Below, piece after piece: positions 1-5,471 of a stretch of DNA of 5,621 nt. The stretch covers positions 1 through 5,621 of the forward strand of contig JACPSA010000038.1 of assembly GCA_016193545.1 (NCBI GenBank). Reading direction: 5' to 3'. Numbering within the stretch: the stretch's first letter is position 1; each line of letters begins with the position of its first letter. The notes beneath the pieces are model-generated. The model did not search any database, had not been told where the DNA came from, and saw only the letters and a list, made by a program, of their open reading frames with translations. This DNA comes from Chloroflexota bacterium (GTDB lineage Bacteria > Chloroflexota > Dehalococcoidia > Dehalococcoidales > UBA2162). The translations under genes were made by a program, and so were the position numbers.

Positions 1-52
1 TCGTCAGTGGTGCCCCACCTGTACCCTGCTGTCTCCCTCTATCATATGCCAT
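1..52 (-). CDS. N-terminal fragment of an unidentified protein, running off the left edge
   Basis: Reading leftward on minus, an ATG at 52-50 opens a frame with no stop to the window edge, translating to MAYDRGRQQGTGGAPLT. I see no membrane segment or known motif in these 17 residues: they are polar and rich in Gly, Gln and Arg, and I do not recognise the protein. The start is chosen because AGGAGG (CCTCCT on plus at 61-66) lies 8 bases before it, an ideal Shine-Dalgarno spacing. A candidate promoter lies just upstream at 110-137. The gene is divergent from the MATE transporter and shares its intergenic region. A local regulator of the transporter is possible from the layout alone, but nothing in the visible residues supports it. 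The fragment is very short, so chance cannot be excluded. Confidence 0.5.
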   Translation of the reverse strand, partial: MAYDRGRQQGTGGAPLT

Positions 53-60
53 CTGAAATT

Positions 61-66
61 CCTCCT
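61..66 (-). promoter_or_regulatory. Ribosome binding site for the left-edge minus gene
   Basis: CCTCCT on plus reads AGGAGG on minus. It is followed by 8 bases and then ATG at 52-50. The site decides the start of the partial gene, which is otherwise too short to call. Confidence 0.55.
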
Positions 67-109
67 CGTTCGAATCTTTCGTTTAACTGTCGTATCTTTG
101 GCAGTTTAT

Positions 110-137
110 ACTATATTATTCTACTGCAGGCTGTCTA
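110..137 (-). promoter_or_regulatory. Candidate sigma70-type promoter for the left-edge minus gene
   Basis: On the minus strand TAGACA (plus 132-137; 5 of 6 to TTGACA) is followed by a 16-base spacer and TATAGT (plus 110-115; 5 of 6 to TATAAT). Transcription would start near 100-104, giving a leader of about 50 bases that contains the AGGAGG at 61-66. A 9-bp inverted repeat, TTGGCAGTT at 98-106 and AACTGCCAA at 158-166, brackets the promoter. The call rests on box similarity and placement only. Confidence 0.4.
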
Positions 138-360
138 AGAACCTCCTGCCAGAAGTTAACTGCCAACCATCGATTATCTCTAACACCTTTACATAATATC
201 TACTGAAGACTATCACCTCCTTTTAGCGTGAATTATGCGTAATAATAAGCTGATTCTACACTTCCGCACCGACCGTAGTCAATTGTGCTTCTCTATATCC
301 AGCATAACATGTTCGACAGTTCGTAATACTTCCCGAACAAACTAACTGCGTCTTCAAGAT

Positions 361-1797
361 ATGGCCGAATTTGTCGTAGGTTACCCAGGTGCTATACTAT
401 TAGCTATTAATGTAGAAGAGGATTTTAATAAGAGGGATAGGAGAGGGGCAATCTTAGAACGGGACTGGACAAAAGGTAGCATCATTGGCAACATCCTGTC
501 GCTATCCTGGCCGATGGTGGTCAGCGGTATCCTGAATACATTGGGTCCGACCATCGACATGATATGGGTGGGCAGACTGGGGACAGTGGCCATGGCTGGC
601 GTTGGTGTCTCCGGCATGATTGTCATGCTGGTGAACTCCATGATGATGGGTTTCAATACAGGCGTAAGAGCTTTAGTGGCCCGTTTTATCGGGGCAGGCG
701 ATACGGAAATGGCCAACCTCACCGGCCAACAAACCCTTATTATCAAGAGCATCATCTCTCTATTTTTGGCATTGGTTGGTATCTTCTTTGCCGAACCGAT
801 ACTAATTCTCTTCGGGCTGGAACCTGAGGTTATCACCGAAGGGACAGTTTACCTGCGTATATTGTTCGTGGGTTCAGTAACGATTGCCTTCAATTCAATG
901 GCAGAAGCCACGATGCAAGCTTCAGGCGATGCGGTAACACCGATGAGAATAGCTGTTGCCTATCGACTCCTTCACATAGTGCTTTCTCCCGTCTTGATTT
1001 TTGGCTGGTGGGTCTTTCCACACCTGGGTGTTAGTGGCGCGGCGCTGGCCAATGTTTTCGCTCAAGGCGTGGGCGGGACTCTCGGGTTATGGTTTCTCTT
1101 TAGCGGACGCACCCGCCTGAGACTGACTATGAAAAACTTTCGCTTTGACCGCAGCATGGCCTGGCGCATTATCAAGGTAGGCATTCCTGCCTCAATAACG
1201 GGTTTTGAAAGGACTTTCAGCAACCTGGTGGTAATGTGGTTTGTCGTCCCCTTCGGCACCATAGCCGTGGCCGCTCATTCTTTACTGGAAAGAACAGACC
1301 AGTTTTTACGCATGCCTTCGGCCGGGATGGGCATGGCTGCCGGTATTCTGGCTGGACAGAACCTGGGGGCAGGCCAACCAGAACGGGCAGAAAGAACCGG
1401 TTGGCAGACCGCAGCGTTAGTAACAGTACTTATGGTCGCCGTTTCTGTACCGGTATGGATAGGGGCTGAGAGGATAGTCGGCATTTTCAATACGGAACCT
1501 GAACTGGTGAAGGTAGCCAGTACCTTTCTCAGGATTGAGATAGTTAGCTATCTGGTTTTCGGGCTGGTCAATACTTTGATGAATTGCCTGAACGGAGTCG
1601 GCGATACCATGATACCGCTATTGACTACCATGCTGACCATGTGGGGCATACAGGTACCTCTTGCCTATTTCCTCTCCCGGATGACCAGTCTTGGCGTCTA
1701 TGGAGTCCGCGTGGCAATAGTTAGTGCCATCGCCATGAGAGCGGTCATCTATTCAGCCTATTTCCGCTCAGGAAGATGGAAGCGTAAGAATGTATAG
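361..1797 (+). CDS. MATE-family multidrug/cation efflux transporter
   Basis: A 478-residue inner-membrane antiporter of the MATE (NorM/DinF) family, which exports drugs or metabolites in exchange for Na+ or H+. About twelve hydrophobic segments span residues 43-466. The family's two-fold repeat is visible: G-A-G-D-T-E-M-A-N-L-T-G-Q-Q-T at 112-126 is echoed by G-A-G-Q-P-E-R-A-E-R-T-G-W-Q-T at 336-350, each just after a helix. The TM1-2 region carries the typical P-T-I-D-M-I-W-V-G-R-L-G (63-74), and A-S-G-D-A-V-T-P (187-194) pairs with N-G-V-G-D-T-M-I-P (411-419). Length is close to the family norm of about 450, with roughly 30 extra residues at the N terminus. ATG 361 is the first start after an in-frame TAA at 343-345 and has no Shine-Dalgarno. 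The next in-frame ATG (residue 52) falls inside TM1, and I see no in-frame GTG or TTG between. The gene ends in tandem TAG TAG. Substrate unknown; it appears separate from the redox operon downstream. Confidence 0.9.
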   Translation: MAEFVVGYPGAILLAINVEEDFNKRDRRGAILERDWTKGSIIGNILSLSWPMVVSGILNTLGPTIDMIWVGRLGTVAMAGVGVSGMIVMLVNSMMMGFNTGVRALVARFIGAGDTEMANLTGQQTLIIKSIISLFLALVGIFFAEPILILFGLEPEVITEGTVYLRILFVGSVTIAFNSMAEATMQASGDAVTPMRIAVAYRLLHIVLSPVLIFGWWVFPHLGVSGAALANVFAQGVGGTLGLWFLFSGRTRLRLTMKNFRFDRSMAWRIIKVGIPASITGFERTFSNLVVMWFVVPFGTIAVAAHSLLERTDQFLRMPSAGMGMAAGILAGQNLGAGQPERAERTGWQTAALVTVLMVAVSVPVWIGAERIVGIFNTEPELVKVASTFLRIEIVSYLVFGLVNTLMNCLNGVGDTMIPLLTTMLTMWGIQVPLAYFLSRMTSLGVYGVRVAIVSAIAMRAVIYSAYFRSGRWKRKNV

Positions 1798-1864
1798 TAG
1801 CCAGTGGCCATTACTGAACTGTTGAACTGGCGAGATACCCATAATATCTCAGGCTGGTCAGTCC

Positions 1865-1893
1865 TTGACAAGGTCATTGTTTCCAGGGATGAT
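1865..1893 (+). promoter_or_regulatory. Candidate promoter for the ferredoxin-AOR-moaD operon
   Basis: A perfect TTGACA (1865-1870) is followed by 17 bases and GATGAT (1888-1893; 4 of 6 to TATAAT). The start would lie near 1900, leaving a leader of about 80 bases before the ferredoxin ATG at 1981. The -35 box is the centre of a short dyad, CCTTG-A-CAAGG at 1863-1873, which could be an operator. The rest of the 1798-1980 gap shows only a small GAGATA/TATCTC hairpin (1832-1850) and purine-rich sequence. Confidence 0.45.
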
Positions 1894-1965
1894 ATATTAC
1901 GCCTTTCAGATACTAACAGGTGAGTAGGGGAGGGGAGTCCTGATTTGTAGGTTAGATTTTTCCAG

Positions 1966-1972
1966 AAGGAGG
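1966..1972 (+). promoter_or_regulatory. Ribosome binding site of the ferredoxin subunit
   Basis: AAGGAGG lies 8 bases before ATG 1981. It is a strong, well-spaced site that fixes the start of the operon's first gene. Confidence 0.8.
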
Positions 1973-1980
1973 CTCTACTT

Positions 1981-2661
1981 ATGATAAATCAGAAGAGGAA
2001 AAAGGACGCCGGAGAAATATCGGTAGTACACAGAACAGAAGCCAGGGCAGAAGGCTGGGGAAAAGAGAATTATCCTTATCCCATGGGCGCCGCCTTCATT
2101 GAGTGTGATGAAATGAAGTGTGTAGGCTGCGGAATTTGTCAGATGGCTTGCTCCATGAAACACTTCGGCGTGATTAACAAAGAACTGGCTAGAATACAGG
2201 TACGTAAGTATCTCTTACCTCTGCCCAAAGCCGTCCAGGTGACATGTGTCCAGTGCCAGGAACGGGAAAGAGAGTGCGAGAAAGCCTGCCCGGTATCACC
2301 ACCGGCAATCTATTTTGACAAGAAGTCACTGCATATGGTGATTGACCGGGACAGATGCCTCGGCAACGAGTGCCTGCAATGCCAGGCAGCCTGCAGCGCC
2401 AAAGCAGTGAGGAGCTATCCTTCGGCATCGCCAACGCCTTTCGTCTGCGACCTCTGCGATACCGAGAACACCGGTAAGACAGGCCCTCAATGCGTGAATG
2501 TCTGCCCTAATGGTGCCCTTTATTTCCTGAGAAGCGGCGAGCGCTTTGCTTATTCTTTCCAGGACCTTTCACGGAAGCATGCTGATGAAAAGGCAACACT
2601 TATCGCCAAAAGGTTATACCCCTTGAACAGAGAAAGCATGGGTTACCCGGGATGGAGGTAA
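1981..2661 (+). CDS. Four-cluster [4Fe-4S] ferredoxin-type electron-transfer subunit of an AOR-family enzyme
   Basis: A 226-residue cytoplasmic polyferredoxin of the DmsB/HybA type, expected to carry electrons between the AOR subunit encoded 3 bases downstream and an external carrier. Sixteen cysteines form four cluster motifs in the order typical of this fold: C47-x2-C50-x2-C53-x3-C57, C89-x2-C92-x6-C99-x3-C103, C126-x4-C131-x2-C134-x3-C138 and C156-x2-C159-x11-C171-x3-C175. C42 is an extra cysteine just before the first motif. There is no Tat or Sec signal and no membrane segment; residues 1-35 form a charged leader and 185-226 a basic tail. The start is fixed by AAGGAGG at 1966-1972. Small subunits of this kind pair with AOR-type catalytic subunits in AorA of Aromatoleum aromaticum and BamC of class II benzoyl-CoA reductase. 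The pairing here is inferred from adjacency and tight spacing. Cluster content is well supported; the redox partner is not visible. Confidence 0.88.
   Translation: MINQKRKKDAGEISVVHRTEARAEGWGKENYPYPMGAAFIECDEMKCVGCGICQMACSMKHFGVINKELARIQVRKYLLPLPKAVQVTCVQCQERERECEKACPVSPPAIYFDKKSLHMVIDRDRCLGNECLQCQAACSAKAVRSYPSASPTPFVCDLCDTENTGKTGPQCVNVCPNGALYFLRSGERFAYSFQDLSRKHADEKATLIAKRLYPLNRESMGYPGWR
2654..2658 (+). promoter_or_regulatory. Ribosome binding site of the AOR subunit, inside the upstream gene
   Basis: GGAGG sits 6 bases before ATG 2665 and overlaps the last codons of the ferredoxin gene, whose TAA is at 2659-2661. This layout suggests translational coupling and matched production of the two subunits. 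Confidence 0.75.
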
Positions 2662-2664
2662 AAA

Positions 2665-4458
2665 ATGGCTGAAATCAAAATGAACCTGCTGGAAGTGGAC
2701 CTGACCAAAGGGACACATCAAGTAGTAGATGTTACTGAAGACATCAAGAAATACCTAGGGGCCAGAGGACTGGCCAACAAGCTGATATGGGACCTGGTGC
2801 CATCGGGAGCCGACCCTCTCGGTCCTGACAATATTTTACATATTGGCGTGGGCCCGTTGACAGGGCTGATAGGAACCAAAACGGTCTTGAGTTTCATATC
2901 TCCTCTCACCGGCTGGGCCGGGAGAAGCTCTGTCTCCGGCTATTTCGGTGATGAGGTAATGAAAGCCCAATATAACGCCGGCATATTGATTAAAGGTAAG
3001 GCAAAGAAACCTGTTTACCTGTACGTCTGGGATGACAAAGTGGAAATTCGGGATGCTTCAGACCTGTGGGGCAAGTGGAAGCTGGAAACCGAGACCGGTT
3101 TGAGAGACCGTTTGAATCAGCAGACCGGTGAAGTATTTGGCGTTCTTTGTATCGGGCCCGCCGGTGAAAACCTGGTGAGATACTCTAATGTAACTACTGA
3201 GTTCGTCCACAGCGCCTCGAAGTGGGGGTGCGGCGCCGTAATGGGCTCAAAGAATCTCAAAGCCATTGCCGTTAAAGGCACTAAGGGCCCCTTGTATTCG
3301 GACCATGCCAAAGTCTGGGAGCTTTTCCAAACCTACGCTACCAGTTCCAAAACAGCGCTCCGTAAGCTGGGAGAAAATCGCTGGGGACATTCCAAGTCTC
3401 CGCCCCTTTTGCTCCGCTACGCCGCCGAAGGAATTAAGAACAACCACTTCGGCTACCATGAGATTGTCGAGAAGAGCAATCACCTGGAGCACTACCTGAA
3501 ATACTACGCCTGGACTGACGGCTGCCCCGGGTGTGCCGCTGCCTGCTTTGTTCCTTTCTTTAAGAATAGCGCGAGGAGGGCCTTCGGTGGTGAAATGAGA
3601 CATGACGATGTCGGAGGCTTCAATGCCAACATAATGCTGGGCTTTGATGAAACGATTGAACTGTCAACACTGGTAGACGAGCTTGGCATGGATAGTGAGG
3701 AGGTGGGAGGAATTACCGCCTGGGCTATGGACCTCTACGAGCACGGCATTATCAGTAAGGAAGACCTTGGCGGAATTGACCTGCAGTGGGGCAGTGTCTC
3801 AGCAGTCTGCGACCTCCTCAAGAAAATCGCCTACAAAGAAGGCCGTGCGCCGGCGGCTCTGGCTGAAGGGTTCCGGCGTGCCTATGAAGCTTTCGGAGAG
3901 AAATCTAAGTGGTATGCCTTTGAGGTTCACGGATGCGCCGCTCCAACCTACGATGTACGCAATAAACATGTCGGCAATGGCCTGCCCTTTGGTACGAGCC
4001 ATAATGGAGCCCGCATGGGCTCGGGTATCGGGTCAGCATTGTTAGAGGCAGCCACAGTCTGTACCTTTGCCATTCCACCGTTTGTCGAGATATGGAACAC
4101 TCAAGAAGAGGTGCTTCGGGTTTTCTTGAATGCTGCCTGTGGATGGGATATGACTGTAGACGACATTAAGGATATCGCCCTGAGGAACTATTACTTTAAC
4201 CGGTGTCTTAGTCTCAGGGAAGGATACCATCCCGCAAAGGACGACTATTTACCACCACGGGCTTATGATGAACCAATCACTGACAAATACGGAACCACCT
4301 GGGTCTGGGACCGTGCTGAGTTCGAGACAGCGAAAAGAAATTACTATGTAGATACACTGCGACTCACTGAGAATGGACTGCCACCGAGAGAGGGTCTGCA
4401 ACAGCTCGGGCTTGATTTCGTTATTCCGACACTGTCACCGATGGGGGCAATTGGCTAG
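2665..4458 (+). CDS. Divergent aldehyde:ferredoxin oxidoreductase (AOR) family catalytic subunit
   Basis: A 597-residue cytoplasmic enzyme of the tungsten/molybdenum bispterin AOR family; the Pyrococcus furiosus AOR has 605. The N-terminal domain shows L-G-A-R-G-L (31-36), G-P-L-T-G (63-67), S-P-L-T-G (79-83), S-G-Y-F-G (91-95) and G-A-V-M-G-S-K-N-L-K-A-I (190-201). The cluster cysteines are C287-x2-C290-x3-C294 and C466, against 288, 291, 295 and 494 as I recall for P. furiosus. The first pterin motif is present as D338-E-L-G-M-D343. The C-terminal L-R-E-G and G-L-P-P-R-E-G-L-Q-Q-L-G-L are typical. Several positions are unlike canonical members: the second pterin motif D-x-x-G-L-C-K reads E461-A-A-T-V-C466-T, the usual G-R-G-G-L-G before the A-V-M-G-S-K motif reads S-K-W-G-C-G, the E-Y-E acid motif near 313 reads E310-M-R-H-D-D, and the usual G-A-x-H reads G448-A-R-M451. 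It is coupled to the ferredoxin gene 3 bases upstream, with moaD following. An aldehyde oxidase, a carboxylate reductase or a BamB-like reductase are all possible; substrate and metal are not decided by sequence. Confidence 0.88.
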   Translation: MAEIKMNLLEVDLTKGTHQVVDVTEDIKKYLGARGLANKLIWDLVPSGADPLGPDNILHIGVGPLTGLIGTKTVLSFISPLTGWAGRSSVSGYFGDEVMKAQYNAGILIKGKAKKPVYLYVWDDKVEIRDASDLWGKWKLETETGLRDRLNQQTGEVFGVLCIGPAGENLVRYSNVTTEFVHSASKWGCGAVMGSKNLKAIAVKGTKGPLYSDHAKVWELFQTYATSSKTALRKLGENRWGHSKSPPLLLRYAAEGIKNNHFGYHEIVEKSNHLEHYLKYYAWTDGCPGCAAACFVPFFKNSARRAFGGEMRHDDVGGFNANIMLGFDETIELSTLVDELGMDSEEVGGITAWAMDLYEHGIISKEDLGGIDLQWGSVSAVCDLLKKIAYKEGRAPAALAEGFRRAYEAFGEKSKWYAFEVHGCAAPTYDVRNKHVGNGLPFGTSHNGARMGSGIGSALLEAATVCTFAIPPFVEIWNTQEEVLRVFLNAACGWDMTVDDIKDIALRNYYFNRCLSLREGYHPAKDDYLPPRAYDEPITDKYGTTWVWDRAEFETAKRNYYVDTLRLTENGLPPREGLQQLGLDFVIPTLSPMGAIG

Positions 4459-4486
4459 ATTTCTTCAAGGAGCTCGACATTAAGTC

Positions 4487-4792
4487 ATGAGTAAAGTACG
4501 TCTGGAATTCCTCTCGTGGCTGGCCAACACCTTCGGCATCGAGGGCACCAGTGAAGAGATTATCTTGGAAGCTAAAATCGAGGGCGATAATAAAGTCCGC
4601 GACCTCCTTAACCAGCTTGCCAGCAGATATCCCCGTTTTGAGCAGATTGTCTTCGATACCAAAACCCAGAAACTAACCGAAGGCGTGAATGTCTTCTTAA
4701 ACAATCACCTTCTGGAACTAATGAACGGACTGGAAACGAAGCTAAACGACGGTGATATCCTGACCCTGGTGCCACCGATAGAGGGCGGATAA
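4487..4792 (+). CDS. moaD: MoaD/ThiS-family sulfur carrier protein
   Basis: A 101-residue ubiquitin-fold sulfur carrier, the small subunit of molybdopterin synthase. Its C-terminal glycine is adenylated and thiocarboxylated, then gives sulfur to form the dithiolene of the pterin that binds tungsten or molybdenum. The protein ends exactly in V-P-P-I-E-G-G, the required double glycine. Other family marks are V-R-D-L-L-N-Q-L (36-43), V-N-V-F-L-N (67-72) and L-N-D-G-D-I-L-T-L (86-94). It is slightly longer than the usual 80-95 residues. ATG 4487 is the first start after an in-frame TAA at 4481-4483. The best ribosome binding site, AAGGAG at 4467-4472, is 14 bases away, so translation may be weak or depend on the AOR gene ending 28 bases upstream. 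AorD-type MoaD proteins occur in known AOR operons, so it is probably dedicated to this enzyme. No MoaE or MoeB is present in the window. Confidence 0.9.
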   Translation: MSKVRLEFLSWLANTFGIEGTSEEIILEAKIEGDNKVRDLLNQLASRYPRFEQIVFDTKTQKLTEGVNVFLNNHLLELMNGLETKLNDGDILTLVPPIEGG

Positions 4793-4816
4793 GGCTGGTC
4801 AGATACCCAGCTTTTT
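4791..4816 (+). terminator. Probable intrinsic terminator of the AOR operon
   Basis: GGCTGG (4793-4798) pairs with CCAGCT (4807-4812), one pair being G-T, across an 8-base loop. The stem can extend with A-T pairs at 4791-4792 and 4813-4814. A five-T run occupies 4812-4816. The hairpin begins within the moaD TAA and lies mostly inside the 3' end of the opposing thioredoxin-like gene. There is no matching T-run for the minus strand, so it would act on plus-strand transcription only. Stability was judged by eye. Confidence 0.45.
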
Positions 4817-5386
4817 CCCCAGCATCTGGCGTATTTCCCGGGCGGATTCTTGCTGCCAGACCGGATACCTGGCCCGGGTGCTCTCTCCTACCAGTGTCCG
4901 AATCTCCTGCTCGCTGCCAGCCGGGTTCTTTTTCTTGATTTCAGCTTCGATTTTTGCCCGGTCCTGGTTGGCAAATTCGGGCCGCTCAATCCAGTGGCAG
5001 ATATACTGCTGGTCTTTGGTATAAAAGACCACCGTAGGTAAGGACATGAATTGCCCCTGGTTCAAGAACTCATTCATGATGTCCAGGTTCAGGTCTCTGG
5101 GGAATATCCTCATCTCCATTCCTGCTGTTTCAGCAATACGGGCTATCAGAGGAATACCCCGGAAAGCATCAGGACACCAGTCCTCCCCAAGCACCAACAC
5201 TTTGGCGGCACCATCGGGCATACCGGCTACCTTGCGGAAAAATTCCTTGTCTTCATTTGAGAGCTGGGCCGTCTGGTAATACTCTTCAAACTTGTCTTTA
5301 TTTACCTTTATCTGGGCGATATAATCCTTATAGGTAAAGCCAGAGGCAAACCGTTGCCGAGTCACCACGCTTTTCTTTTCTGCCAT
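4799..5386 (-). CDS. Thioredoxin-like protein with a single-cysteine W-C-P-D-A site
   Basis: A 195-residue cytoplasmic thioredoxin-fold protein that resembles the Thioredoxin_9 type, whose members carry E-D-W-C-x-D-A rather than C-x-x-C. Here L-G-E-D-W-C-P-D-A spans 66-74 with C71 as the likely reactive cysteine. The cis-proline loop is S115-L-P117-T-V-V-F-Y. C130 is the only other cysteine. Residues 92-103 (M-R-I-F-P-R-D-L-N-L-D-I) form the family's strand and R-D-x-N-L motif. Both termini are charged and helical, with no signal peptide. The start is ATG 5386-5384, preceded by AGGAGGG (plus 5391-5397) on minus; a longer in-frame opening to 5479 would overlap the upstream gene's stop and has no such site. 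The gene follows a glutaredoxin-like gene on the same strand after 85 bases, so both may share a transcript. Without a C-x-x-C pair it is unlikely to be a general disulfide reductase. Its substrate is unknown. Confidence 0.85.
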   Translation of the reverse strand: MAEKKSVVTRQRFASGFTYKDYIAQIKVNKDKFEEYYQTAQLSNEDKEFFRKVAGMPDGAAKVLVLGEDWCPDAFRGIPLIARIAETAGMEMRIFPRDLNLDIMNEFLNQGQFMSLPTVVFYTKDQQYICHWIERPEFANQDRAKIEAEIKKKNPAGSEQEIRTLVGESTRARYPVWQQESAREIRQMLGKKLGI

Positions 5387-5390
5387 ACAT

Positions 5391-5397
5391 CCCTCCT
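5391..5397 (-). promoter_or_regulatory. Ribosome binding site deciding the thioredoxin-like start
   Basis: CCCTCCT on plus reads AGGAGGG on minus. It lies 4 bases from ATG 5386-5384, or 6 from the AGGAG core. It favours this start over the upstream in-frame ATG at 5479, which would add 31 arginine-rich residues unlike the family. Confidence 0.75.
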
Positions 5398-5407
5398 GGT
5401 TAAGTTC

Positions 5408-5446
5408 ACTATAATCGACAAAATATCCAGGTCGAAGACTCTTCGA
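5408..5446 (-). promoter_or_regulatory. Candidate promoter with a 15-bp dyad before the thioredoxin-like gene
   Basis: Plus 5432-5446 is a perfect dyad, TCGAAGA-C-TCTTCGA. On minus, TATAGT (plus 5408-5413; 5 of 6 to the -10 consensus) stands 17 bases from TTCGAC (plus 5431-5436), a poor -35 that overlaps the dyad. A protein bound to the dyad could replace or block -35 recognition, so the dyad may be an operator. It could also fold in RNA as TCGAA/TTCGA with a 5-base loop. The function is inferred from position. Confidence 0.35.
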
Positions 5447-5471
5447 GCGGACACGCCGCCTACGCGATGTG

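Larger units (their letters stand above)
53..360. other. Divergent intergenic region, no gene seen
   Basis: This stretch separates the leftward partial gene from the rightward MATE gene. I see no credible coding frame, tRNA or rRNA in it. It holds the minus promoter and RBS described separately, and a 9-bp inverted repeat (98-106 with 158-166). CCTCCT occurs three times (61, 142, 216), the last inside ATCACCTCCTTTT, which resembles the 16S rRNA 3' tail. ATCTTT occurs twice, 20 bases apart (74 and 94). A short GTTCG/CGAAC dyad sits at 319-338. For the MATE gene the best promoter I can offer is TTGTGC (283-288), 16 bases, TAACAT (305-310), which is weak. It looks more AT-rich and less codon-like than the rest of the window. 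Confidence 0.6.

Noticed and set aside
212..224. ATCACCTCCTTTT resembling the 3' end of 16S rRNA
   Set aside because: The sequence before it shows no 16S helix 45 or other rRNA features, so it is not the end of a ribosomal RNA gene.
319..338. GTTCG-10-CGAAC dyad before the MATE gene as an operator
   Set aside because: The arms are only five bases long, a match expected by chance in a region of this size.
381..836. 151-codon open frame antisense to the MATE gene
   Set aside because: It lies opposite a clear MATE coding region, has no ribosome binding site or recognisable motif, and its composition mirrors the sense codons.
1832..1850. GAGATA/TATCTC hairpin after the MATE gene as a terminator
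   Set aside because: The stem has only 6 pairs, is mostly A-T, and no T-run follows it, so it is not a convincing intrinsic terminator.
3247..3603. 118-codon antisense frame and the 120-codon frame at 3683-4045 (plus) within the AOR gene
   Set aside because: Both overlap a well-conserved AOR region in other frames and show no protein family features.
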